From: Oryzias latipes
Lineage: Eukaryota; Chordata; Actinopteri; Beloniformes; Adrianichthyidae
DNA length: 64,000 nucleotides
Direction of reading: 5' to 3'
Assembly: GCF_002234675.1 (NCBI RefSeq)
Contig: NC_019878.2
Coordinates: forward strand, 2,927,763-2,991,762
Numbering within the stretch: position 1 is the first letter of the stretch; each line of letters starts with the position of its first letter. The position numbers and the translations under genes were made by a program. This document shows positions 11,455 through 21,606 of the stretch, piece by piece. The notes under the pieces are model-generated. The model was not told the origin of the DNA. It did not search any database and saw only the letters and a list, made by a program, of their open reading frames with translations.

Positions 11455-13234
11455 TACCGTGATTTCCAGACTATGAGCCGCTACTTTTTTCCTGCACTTG
11501 CAGCCCTGCGGCTTATTCAGTGACGCGGCTAATTTATGGATTGAATTAACGGCCACCATGCACGTACTTTCCGTACTTTTTTTCAACCCAAGTTGAATAC
11601 TCTATCCAACTCCAAGCAACAAGGTATTTATTTGTCAACACACCTCTAAGCAGCCAAACAGCATGGACTTGACTTCAGGTCTTAGACACTTCAGTCATGG
11701 TTCAACAAAGCGAAACACGCATGCCCGGCCGCATCCCAGAATCCTTTGGTGCCATTAGACCCAACGTGCACGTGATTGCGACTAAGCAATCGTTAAAAGC
11801 AGCGTGAATAAATCCACCATCACCAACAGGCTTGGAAAAGCCGCTCTGCTATGCGACGGAGAGAACAGCGCATGCTCCGGAGTGAATTTACATCAGAGTC
11901 ATAGTGACATCAGTCCATCCATTAGCTGCTCCGTAATACACGAGATGATCTTTTAAACGTACGTTTATTATTGCTATGTTATGGTTATAATGAAGCGCCT
12001 GTTCGCTCATTTTATTTTCATCTGTGTGGTCAGCACTTTTTTCTGCCAGAACGAAGCCGGAAGTATGGTTAGGCGAAGGCTAACATGCACTAACAACATT
12101 TAGCCTTTTATTTCACATAAATCCATGCGGGAAAAGCTGCAATCTGCAGCTTGGCTGAACGTAAATATGTGGGAATAACATCAGCCTTTATTTTGTCGGG
12201 ACACGACTGGAAACACAAATTGACGTGATCGTTTGGACTGAGCGGAATTTTGCATTGAAAACCCCACAGCCTCCGTGTGACCTGGAGACATGTTGTGCTG
12301 CTGCTTGTTCACATAGAGCTGTGGGGCCGATGGCAGTTTGAAGGCTCCCACACGTAACAACTCATCCGCCCCTCATCCACAAAGCGTACAGTATTAAGTC
12401 CGATTGCTCTGCACAGACACGATTCGCTCCTTCCAACGGCGCAATGGGGACGAAGTGCTCCTCCTTGGAGCTGCCCTGGCAAGGGGTGTCGGAGAAGATA
12501 GGAAGGGGAGACAAAGAGCCCGCTTGGCGAGCGCTGAGCGCAGAGGCGTCCGCGGAGCAAAAGTGTTTGTTGTGGAAGGAAACTTCTGACGCACGCGTCG
12601 CGGGGAGGCACGTGTATCGCGCTAAGGCGCGTGTATCGCGCTAAGGCGTGCGCTTTTCAGTTGCCGCTGCTTTATTTTACTGGTGTGTTTTTTTAACCAG
12701 CCCCGTTACCACCATAAAGGAGAGATGCTCTCCCGTTCGCCCCTCCATCCACTGCTGCTCATTCCTTAAACACTGACAACGGTGTGGCGAGCCGGGGGTT
12801 AGACCCACCTTTAGCCCCTAAGACTCATGGGAAATGGGGAATCGCGGATGTGAATTTCCTCATTATAACTGAGGGATGTAATGTTGATTATATGGTTACT
12901 GTTTGTAATTTTATGTATGATGCCTAGATTGTCGATGAGTAAAAAAAAAAATAAATTAAAAAATCCATAAAACAGAATAGAGGTCCATGCTGTTTGGTGG
13001 ATGTGGGTATATTCAAACTCATGAGCTGATGCAATGCCATCTGCTCCTGCAGTGAGCTAATGAATTGTGCTCAGTCTGAGAGTCAGGATGTGATTTGTCA
13101 GGCTGACCATGTTGCATAATGCATGCGGCTTGTGCACTGATGCGGTTTGTGTATGAACAAAAGATGTTAAACATGTGAAAATGGGTGGGTGGCGCTTGTA
13201 ATCGGGTGTGCTCTATTATCCGGAAATTACGGTA
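11455..13234. mobile_element. DNA transposon with taccgtratttcc terminal inverted repeats
   Basis: The left end reads taccgtgatttccagactat and the right end ccggaaattacggta; the reverse complement of the right end begins taccgtaatttccgg, giving imperfect terminal repeats. The left interior (gagccgctacttttttcc ... ctgcggctt) matches a repeat type I recall as widespread in fish. There is no intact transposase; internal ORFs are short. Part of the interior (about 11940-12420) is homologous to a second copy at about 18885-19440. It separates the RNase H and integrase parts of the host retrovirus. Confidence 0.65.
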
Positions 13235-13317
13235 GATTGTTTAAGAGATTAGCATTACGTTTGTTCCAAAGGTCTCTTTCAGATTGTAAACTCTGTTTTT
13301 GCATTTCCTTAAGTATA

Positions 13318-13740
13318 TCATTGTTCATTTTTCTTTGAAGAACCATCTACATAAAGTATTTCACCTTTTGTCAGTGGTTGATCTTTTAGGTCATTTCTGC
13401 TCTCTGCTGTTTTTTCTGCTAATTCTTGGCAAACATGTTCGCTTCCATGTAAGGAAGTGGCAACAATGTTGTAGGGTTCAAGGAGGTGCATCTTCCTATA
13501 GTGAAGTGCGGTTGGGACAGTAATGTGGCCATGCAGGATAAGTGTCGCCATAAGCTCCTCTCTGACGTCCTCCTCTACCTCTGAAACCTCTTCTGTTACG
13601 TCCTCTAAAACTTCCCCTGCTTCGGCTGCCTCCACCATGATAAAACACCTCTTCTTCTGCTCCTCCCTCAAAGAATGCTCCCACAGTTTTTTATTTCTCT
13701 TTTCTTTCACTACCCGTTCAGCGTGTAAAGCATGATTCAC
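13318..13740 (-). pseudogene. Retroviral nucleocapsid/RNase H junction remnant
   Basis: The minus-strand frame 13684-13496 is Gly/Arg-rich (GGGSRSRGSFRGRNRRGF) and ends with a degraded zinc-knuckle-like YPAWPHYCPNRT. An overlapping frame ends in a short RNase H-type start, GEILYVDGSS, near 13350. The intervening protease and reverse-transcriptase coding is gone, so this is an internal deletion joining gag to the end of pol. Non-coding today. Confidence 0.5.
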
Positions 13741-14321
13741 ACACTGCTCTGATCTGATAAATCAATAAATGTTTTTGTACCCAGCTATTGCATCTTTTGA
13801 TCCAACATGTAGAGCATTTTTAAGTTGCTGCTCGTTGCTCCAGTAGGCCAGGACCTTGTGTCACAGGGGCGTTGCCATCCATAGGATTCCAATCTCTCCA
13901 ACTACCCCTGGCTGCAGCCTGCAGAACTGCACAACATAGTGGAATGCTGAAATGCTGAGGAATGTGAACACGCTGTGGAATGTTAACCCTGCCCACATTG
14001 AGCCCGTCTTCTTCTTTGGTTTTACAAGTTTCCATGTGCAATATTGCCACCTACCGGTTTTTAAGGAGTTTTTCCTCACTGTGAAGGGGGGGTCTAAAAA
14101 CAGGAATATCAGTTTAGTTTAGTCTGTTTTGTTAAAATTGAGTATTTTCCTAATGCATTCTTTGTATTCATGATCCCTTTTTCATTGTTTTTCATTGCAC
14201 TAAATAAAAAAAAATATTTAATTGATTTAGAGAACTTATACAGTGATTGCTGTCTTCTTATGCCTTTTACAAGTTTCCATGTGCATGTATTAGGGAGTTA
14301 ATAAATTTTGTGTGGCCTCAC

Positions 14322-15060
14322 AGACTCAAAAAAATAACTCATTGGATGAACTCAATTTAATTGTGGGCAGGATTTCCATCCAATAAATATGAGTAACCCC
14401 ACCTCAAAGAAAATTCTTCCATGTAACGAAATATAATTGAGTTATTTGAACTAAGTTTATCAAGAAAGGCAAAGGAAAAAATTTGTGCAACAGAAGTCTA
14501 CTACCAGCTTTGAACTCAGAACCTCTAGTATGAGAAACCCAGTACCTAACCCACTGAGCTAACACTCCTATGACATCATTAGGCCGCCGGTATAAATAAA
14601 TAGATTCATTATTTCCATAAATGAGGCTCGTCGTGTATCGTCTTATTGGGAGAAGCCGAGTTGAAACGATTTCATGCCACAGTTTCGTTTTTTACGTGGA
14701 AAAAACGAACGAAAGTTTTCACTTTTGAAAAGTCGAAGGATTTGAAGGACTAAAAGTCATACCAGGCATTAGACGAAGGAGTTGAACATTTTATTAGTTG
14801 AATGGTTAAATAGGTGAAAAATTGTAGCCGTGAGACGGCAAAAACAATAAAGAGAAACAGGAAAACGGCATTCAACAGCATGCCCCTTACTTGAACTCAA
14901 TTACTTTGGATTACTGGAGTTATAGGGGAAAATATTAATACATTTTGTGTTAGGTCAATTAAATGTAGATACATTATTTTAAAATAAATATTTTTAAATA
15001 AAACAAACAGAATTTTATTGTGTTACATGAAAGAGGGGCTTGAATCATTTTTTTGAGTGA
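14322..15060. mobile_element. Non-autonomous DNA element with actcaaaaaaat ends
   Basis: The left end (14324-14341) reads actcaaaaaaataactca, and the reverse complement of the right end (15041-15058) reads actcaaaaaaatgattca, 16 of 18 identical. The interior has no coding capacity and includes a tRNA-like segment at 14492-14569. Confidence 0.45.
14492..14569 (-). repeat. tRNA-Met-like sequence (pseudogene or SINE head)
   Basis: The minus strand reads tagctcagtgggttagg (A-box-like), then an anticodon-loop-like tttctcatact carrying CAT, then ggttctgagttcaaagc (B-box-like). The order and spacing resemble elongator tRNA-Met. The acceptor stem does not pair and it lies inside a repeat, so a functional tRNA is unlikely. 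Confidence 0.4.
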
Positions 15061-15241
15061 CACATAAAAAAATTGCACCATTCAAATTTTCCTCCCTCTG
15101 TTCTCTTTCTTCCTCATACAATTCACAATGACACAAAATGTGCTCCACTGTTTCTTCCCCTTTCCTGCAATCACAACTGCACTGATGAAGGTGAATCAAA
15201 TGCACGGGCTCAGTGTGGGCGGGGTTTACATTCCTCAGCAT
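15023..15241 (-). pseudogene. Non-LTR retrotransposon C-terminal-like fragment
   Basis: The minus-strand reading contains CSCDCRKGEETVEHILCHC followed by LYEEERE. This cysteine/histidine pattern is typical of the end of LINE ORF2 proteins (C..C..ET..H...C..Y...R). Too short to assign a family. Confidence 0.4.
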
Positions 15242-15767
15242 TCCAGCATTCCTCTATGTTGACCAGTTCTGCAGGCTGCAGCCAGGGTTTACTCAATCTC
15301 TCTGCACAAAATGCCACTCCGGCCCCAAAGCGGCCATCCACACCTGTTGCACTTCCTGACAATTCATATGATATGATTGTCTCAAACTTTCCATGTCCTG
15401 CACAAACTGATTCACATCTGCTTTGTAAGAAATGTCACCTTCTATAGCTTTTTAACATCTTCCATTGTCCATGTCCTGTATACTAAAATAGTAGGGGGTT
15501 GATAATCTCCTGCCTGGGGGTTTGCAACCTGGATCTTAGGGAATGATTCTGTACTTGCTGATGTGTCTTCAGGTGCAGAGGAGAGAGAAGAAAGTCCCTC
15601 TCCCATCGTTTTTGACCACTATAATTTCTGCCCTGCCTTTGATCTAGTCATCATTCCTGCTTGAGAAGATTCCCAATCATGAGGTGGGGGATCCTTAACT
15701 ATCTGATGGTATAGACAGCTGTTTACATCTGCTCTGTGTGGAGCAGTCGCTCCCTCCCTCTGCTCTC

Positions 15768-16034
15768 TCATGCTCTCCTTTTTTCTACCTCTCCACAAAA
15801 ATTCAGGAGACTCGAATCCTGTTTTCCTTTTTTGTTCGGATCTTTTCCTGTCATTTCTTTAATCGCATCCTGCAATGCAATTACTCTCTGAGTGTTTAAC
15901 CTTCCATTAAATCCATAGTATTTTATCCATTTATCCAAACGCTTGATTTCTGTAGGATCCTGACTTTCCACATACTTCCAGTCCTTGCTCTGCAAACTTT
16001 CTTTTGGACTTTCCTTACTCTGTGCCTTTCCCAT
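15768..16034 (-). pseudogene. Endogenous retroviral gag matrix-like N-terminus
   Basis: An 88-codon minus-strand frame begins MGKAQSKES, a Gly-2 myristoylation-type start, followed by an aromatic/basic region (DWKYVESQDPTEIKRLDKW). This is the expected layout of a gammaretrovirus-type matrix start. It stops after 88 residues and the downstream capsid is scrambled. Upstream (16040-16480) would be leader and LTR, but I could not delimit them. Confidence 0.5.
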
Positions 16035-16989
16035 TTTTCAAAAACACTTGCTTATCTAACAGTTCAAAAACACGCACAGCAAATGCAACGATTTGCTAAA
16101 CACAGCAACAACAAAACTCACAGCAAATACAGCTATTTGAAAATCAAATCACATTAACATACACACATTCCATAGTTTACTTATTTATAAATTCTGGCAA
16201 TTTAATTATCTTTAATTCTTACAGCTAAAAGTTATAGTACTGGGACTTTTTATATCATATCTATGCATACATACATTTATTATTTTCATTATTATATTTA
16301 ACACGGGATTTCAAGGACCGCGTCGTCCATACTTGCGGAATATCACAGGAGTCCGCCGTCCTTTCCGTTGTCTTTCCTTTGAAACAGAATTGGACACACA
16401 CACACTTCTGAAAACATGATTATAACACATATATAGCTAGGTAAAGAATAAAATCAAATATGAGATAACTTACAAACATTTTTCCAACAGCACATTGTTG
16501 AGACCTTATCAGAGAAACTCACATTAAAACATCTGCTTCCCAGCCTGACTGGGATCTACACCTGTGAGATCAGGAATGACAGCGGGACCTTCATAAGAAG
16601 CTCAGATGTTCTAATCATAGAAGGTAAAGTCAGAAGCAGCTTAGTTCAAAGCAGAAACGTCAAGTGACTTTTCCAACACAGAAACTGATACTGAGTTTCA
16701 TTTTTTCCTTTTACAGATGATAATAATAATAATAAAACAATTGGAGTAATTATTGGAGTAGCTGTTTCTGTCCTTATTACAGCAGCAGCGATAACAATAT
16801 GCCTCTGCAGGTTCATAAAGAAAGAGAAGGTAAAGAAAACATTTGTCCTTACACGGCTTACATGTGCACACCTCTCTCTTTTGAATACATGTTCTTATCA
16901 CACACACTTTGTTACAAACCATCACACTCTGATAAAAGGTCTAAATGGACTTAGTTACACCTTAACCGCAGTTTTCCAAATAATTCAGT

Positions 16990-18025
16990 TTTTGTGACAT
17001 GTGACAATAAAAATATATGACTGTTTGAAACTAATTCTGATTCACTTCTTTGCAGAATAAAGACCAAAATAGTGGAAAGGAAGGAATGATCTAAGAGGCA
17101 CTTCCAAGTCCAGTTGATGAAAGATGAGATAAATGAGAATGTCTGGATGACATGGTCTGAAGAAGGACACTTGAATTTCTGACTGAAATGTTTTGGTTCG
17201 GAAACAGAAGTGCTCCTTGTAATATTGTTGACACTTGAATCCTGTAGTAAACCATTCTTGGTAATTGCTACTAGCAGAGGATTATGAGTTGAAATAGCAA
17301 TGCTCAGCTTATCAATCATTGACTGATCAACATGGAGATCATGCTTTTTGAAAACATCAACAGCTATAGTGTTTGTTATTGGCACAACAGCAGAAGAAAA
17401 AATAATATGCAAATCTTCAAGTAACACGTCAATTGCTGAGCTTGGAACATGTGAGTTAATCTCCAACTTCAGAAGAACAGACGCCAAATTATGAATAATT
17501 TTATCTTCCAGATTCTCATTTTTGTCTGTGTCAATTATTCAGGCAGAATCTAAATTGGAACCTGACTCTGGATTATCATAGCAAAGGTCATCAGGTGAGG
17601 AATCCTTAATTACATTACTGTTTGTCACTACATCATCTTTTAAGTCGTTCACAGTGCAAGTGCCATGTTTCTTGCTTTTATGAGATTTGAAAGAAGCATA
17701 TATGTTAGAATGATAAAAACAATTCTTGCACATACACGTAACAGTCTCAAAGTGCTTTAAGTGGGTATAAATATGAACAAAGTATTCCCTATGGAACTGT
17801 CTGGACACAAAAAGCATGTATATACTTCTAACTCTGTACTTTTTGGGGAAACATGAGACTTATTTGAATGCGTCTTCAGGGCATTCCAAGTTTTAAATGA
17901 GCATGGACAATGATACTATGAGCATGGATATCTACTGTGTGTCTCTGGCCAAAATGGCCATGTGCCAATTTATAGTGCTTCAGTAGCTCATACCTTTTAG
18001 ATACAATTGCAGAACACTCTTAGCA
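16990..18025 (-). pseudogene. Decayed copy of a multicopy teleost C2H2-type zinc-finger gene
   Basis: Read on the minus strand, successive frames give RYELLKHYKLAHGHFG, CSFKTWNALKTHSNKSH, CKNCFYHSNIYASFKSHKSKKH, and a helical block NLASVLLKLEINSHVPSS with VLLEDLHIIFSS. I recall this arrangement from a large fish family of uncharacterised zinc-finger proteins. There is a frameshift near 17800. From 17817 to the stop ending at 16951 the frame is continuous except for one TGA at 17539-17541. Its 3' end lies antisense over the last exon of the disrupted Ig gene. Biochemical function unknown. Confidence 0.55.
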
Positions 18026-18087
18026 TGTCCACATGATCTAGACAAAAAAAAGGATAAAAGATTAGTATATATTAAGCATATTTTGTG

Positions 18088-18264
<177 letters not shown>

Positions 18265-19680
18265 TCTCAAGCTATAAAAAATGTAATACATTTTATCTTA
18301 AAGTTATTTTTTGCTGATGTCCTAAACTCAAAATATAGGCCACCGCTGTGTGTCTGCTTACCATGAGGGAGCTAAGCATAACAAACACTCAGTTCTAACG
18401 CGCAATCAATGAGCGTTACAAATAAATTGTGCCGTTAAAACATTTGCGTTAACGCAGTAATGACGCCTAAAATTCAAAGCCCTTGTCACTGTTACGGTGA
18501 ACTCAGCAGCACACCCTGAAAGCGCTCTCATACACACACTTGCGCTGCAAATTGCTATTGTTATTTAAACACAATGTAACAATGTTTATATTACTGAAAG
18601 TGAAGTGATTTAATATTTTCAACATAAATACTTTACATAAAAAACACTACACAAATTTTTCATTTCTCTGAGTGTAGAAATAGCCGCGGTTACATCTGCA
18701 AAATGTTTTGATCTGATCTAAGCTCGGATTAGAATTCAACGGTGTACATGGAACCAGAAAAACTTTTTCCGATTAGAACAAACGTTTACATGTACCAGAC
18801 TTTCGTTCAGAATAAATTATTTGCACATGCGCACTTCTAGTTAAAATACCCGAAGAGGAAATGAGTCCCACTGTAAACAAAATATGAGACGATCTTTTAA
18901 ATGTGCTTTTATTATTGTTATGGTTATTACGAAGCGCCTGTTCGCTTATCATTTTATTTTTATTCCGTGTGGTCAGTGCATTTTCTGTTGATGAAAGAAC
19001 CATTGGAAGAAGCCAGGGTTAGGAGAAGGCTAACACGCACTAACAACAACATGTAGCTTTGGATGAACATAAAATCCATGCGGGAAATGCAGCAATCTGC
19101 TGCACGTAAATATGTGGGAATAACATCAGCCTTTATTTTGTCGGGACACGACTGGAAACACAAATCCACGTGATTATTTTAAGATTTCTAAGGACAAAGC
19201 AGCATTTGTGCTTTGAAAAGCTCACACACCGCCCCAAAGCCGCTATGTGAGCTGAAAGTCCGAGCTCTGGTCGGAGACACAGTTCTACCGGGAGACACGG
19301 TTCTCCTGAGTCCGGCAGCTCGCTAACCCAGAGCGGCGGTACGGATGGCAGTCCGAAGCCTCCCACATGTAACAAAGCATCCTCCCCTCCCTTCAAACAC
19401 AAAAAAAAGCTATAAGTCCGACTGCTCTGCTCAGAGACAGCCGAGTCCAGGGGTCATGTCTGACTCCTCCCCCATGAGCACATGTAAACCAGCTCTTTTA
19501 CCAACTATTTCAGAATTCACAAAGCCTTTTTGATAAGAAGTGAAATGTCTTCAACATTAAAACCCAAGTCTAGATGACTACCTTTAAACCCACTACTATA
19601 AAGTAAACTAGAATGAATGTCAAATCCATTACATTTTAGTTTCCTAAAGTTCCGCCCACTGTTGTTTTTTGACATCCAAA
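18265..19680. repeat. Repeat-rich spacer with second copy of the 12-kb element interior
   Basis: About 18885-19440 is homologous, in the same orientation, to 11940-12420. Shared stretches include gaagcgcctgttcgct, atgtgggaataacatcagcc and tttattttgtcgggacacga. The stretch 18300-18880 and the stretch to 19680 contain no recognised gene. Confidence 0.6.
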
Positions 19681-20985
19681 GAATCCAAAGGAAACATTTA
19701 TTTAAGTCTGAAGTATCTTTGGATCACGGAGGAGGTTCACCGCCCCATCACTTTCAGTGCAGAAATAGGTACGTGGAGTGCAGCCGGCGTTGCGGCACCT
19801 ATTCTCAAGGAGTGCAGGGGCATTGAAGCCACAGGACGAGCAGAGACTGTTGAACTTGGAAGCTGGCCAACTTCTTGTTAAGGGTTTTACGCCATCCACC
19901 AGAAGCTGAGGTGCTGACCAGGGAGTAAGGGTCGCAGGCTCAGGAAACGATGCATGTATAAAATACAAAAAGCAGGATCAGTCTTGGCCGTGAATATCTG
20001 AATACCTTGCAGAACTGATCCGTTTTAAAATGCTTGAGATAAAGGGAATAAATGTGCTCTTAAATGACAAATCGGAGAAAGTGAAATCAAGTAGTGAGTT
20101 TAACCCTTGTGCTATCTTAGATAACCCCACCCTTACATTGACAAAGGTGGATAAAGGTGGAAAGATTTCATGTAATCCATGGACACCAGTGAAGATCACA
20201 AATCATTGAAGAAAACATGTTCATTGCACTGTCTAGTGGGTCTAGATGACCCAACTCCCAATGTTAAAGTGCCTAGGATAGCACAAGGGTTAAAGAGAGG
20301 GTTCTATTTGTGTATTGACCACACCTTAGAAAGCCATCAGAAGCTTCCAACAGAGAATTGACATAGTGAAATATGGAACCTGCACATAATCTTAGCACCA
20401 ATGTTTTTATGCACCAATTGTAAAGAGAGGTAACCTTTTGTAATTTCCAGAGGGACGCACCTTTAGAAGGCCATCAAGGAGCAGGCGAATGGAGGGGGTG
20501 TCCAAGGACCAAGGAGATGATGAAGTTCAACATCTCATGTAGAAATGGACTGCAGCTCGGCTGGATTTGATGCTTGGTACTTGATATCAGGGGTTCTCAA
20601 ATAGGTTGACAACAACAAAGACAAACAACAACAACAAAGCTGAAAACCCAGGTTCAAAACCGAGTTGTGACCATAGAGATGCAAAGACCGGGGGATAAAG
20701 AAGGAAAATCAACCACAGAGAAATCATCAAGAAGATGCAAAACGAAGGGGAGCCCATAGGATTGCACAAAGTCCAGCACAGGGCTTCTGACAAATGTAGT
20801 TAAAAACATGAGGATTGTTACAACAGCCAAAAGGTAAACGGATAATGAATACTTTGAGCGCCACCTAACGTTAAAAAGACGCCACTGGGAGGGATGGAGA
20901 GGCTGAACAGTGAAAGCATCTGCGATATCCGCCACCCCCTGCCATGCATCGCGTCCGGTGGAAATAATCATGGAGATGGCATGGT
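19680..20985 (-). mobile_element. DIRS-like retroelement fragment: reverse transcriptase and tyrosine recombinase
   Basis: On the minus strand 20960-20590 reads GVADIADAFTVQPLHPSQW and, across frameshifts, SEALCWTLCN and LPFVLHLLDDF. These match a DIRS-type reverse transcriptase including the DD active-site turn. Further on (19950-19690) VDGVKPLTRS is followed, after a shift, by IGAATPAA and then MGR. That is the arm and HxxR-type region of a DIRS/Ngaro tyrosine recombinase. The catalytic region is damaged and RNase H is missing. A MITE (20101-20292) sits between the halves. Confidence 0.65.
20101..20292. mobile_element. AACCCTTGTGCTATC MITE, copy 2 (inverted relative to copy 1)
   Basis: Begins taacccttgtgctatcttag and ends ggatagcacaagggtta. 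The interior (ggataaaggtggaaagattt, catgtaatccatggacacca) is the reverse complement of copy 1. It lies within the DIRS-like fragment and therefore post-dates it. Confidence 0.8.
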
Positions 20986-21335
20986 TAGCAGAAGGTGGAG
21001 TGACAGTAGGGGCTCCAGCTCATTATGCTACTAACCTGCCAATCAATGTGAGGATTGTGTTGACAAAGCCATGGGCGACCCAAGATAATTTGACTGGAAG
21101 CGGCCAGAAAGACATAAAACTGCAGGGTTTCAAAATGGTTGGCAGAAACACAGAGGAGAACAGGAGCAGCTTGGTGATTGATAACAGTAAGAGGATGTCC
21201 ATTAGCAGCAATGACCCTCAAGGCAGGGTCTAAAGGGATGAGTTTTAGTCCAGCCTAGAGAGCCATGTCCTAATTGAGGAAATTTCCCTCAATGAGTCAA
21301 TGAGGGTGGATACAGAGCAAGACCATGAGCCAGAG
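20985..21335 (-). pseudogene. Gypsy protease-region fragment
   Basis: The minus-strand frame 21221-20985 reads RVIAANGHPLTVI and then IILGRPWLCQHNPHIDW, a sequence typical of the retropepsin region of fish Gypsy elements. It abuts the DIRS-like reverse transcriptase at about 20980 in the same orientation, creating a mosaic of two retroelement types. Confidence 0.55.
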
Positions 21336-21398
21336 TAACCCTTGTGCTTTCCTGGGCACTTTAACATTGGGAGTTGGGTCATCTAGACCCACTGCCTA
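21336..21398. mobile_element. AACCCTTGTGC MITE, copy 3, truncated
   Basis: Only the left end is present: taacccttgtgctttcctgg, then gggagttgggtcatctagac, breaking off at about 21398. Confidence 0.7.
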
Positions 21399-21606
21399 CT
21401 ACTAAAATGTCTATATACCGCATTTTCACGACCACATGACTATGCATATGACTGCCGAATGCAGTGCTTCTTAAATAGCGGGGCGCGCCCCCACTATTGG
21501 GTTATTATTATCTGTTCTATCACAGATTTTGCAGCGGGCTGAAACCTGTGAATTGCCGTCCCTGTAGCTATGCGCTCCTGTCTTTGAGAGGGTGCTGCGT
21601 GCCTCT

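Larger units (their letters stand above)
13911..15282. repeat. Inverted repeat pair within the retroviral gag region
   Basis: The 19-bp gctgcagcctgcagaactg at 13911-13929 recurs perfectly inverted at 15264-15282. Similarity continues over about 80-100 bp (13911-14009 against 15207-15282), including ggaatgctg and ctgaggaatgt. The two arms flank a 1.2-kb interior containing a further non-autonomous element. Confidence 0.65.
8220..16480 (-). mobile_element. Nested, broken endogenous retrovirus (gamma/epsilon-like), minus strand
   Basis: Retroviral parts occur in gag-pol-env order when read on the minus strand: a matrix-like start at 16034, a Gly/Arg-rich nucleocapsid-like block at 13684-13496, an RNase H-like start near 13390-13340, an integrase C-terminus at about 11035-10820, and an envelope transmembrane subunit at about 9240-8682. 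Other elements interrupt it: a DNA transposon at 11455-13234, a Gypsy fragment at 9327-10800, and an inverted-repeat region at 13.9-15.3 kb. LTR boundaries and a target-site duplication could not be identified by eye, so the outer limits are approximate. Stops and frameshifts show that it is defective. Confidence 0.6.
7969..17094 (+). pseudogene. Second B7/HHLA2-like Ig gene, disrupted
   Basis: Pieces of a paralogue of the 200-3368 gene. The C-type Ig exon 7969-8209 has an acceptor and a donor and reads GIYPKPTLTWTHH ... DVICTLSTP. Its first third (LVQDVHIQHSGKEI) is in another frame and the first domain cysteine is missing, so a frameshifting deletion is present. Next comes a V-type exon remnant 16491-16623 (LTLKHLLPSLTGIYTCEIR) that holds only the second half of the domain. 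Then follow a membrane exon 16717-16829 (TIGVIIGVAVSVLITAAAI) and a final tail exon 17056-17094 ending SGKEGMI-stop. Phases 1 and 0 join correctly among the last three. Between the Ig pieces lies a minus-strand retrovirus. The 3' half looks spliceable, but the gene as a whole appears inactivated. Confidence 0.65.
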
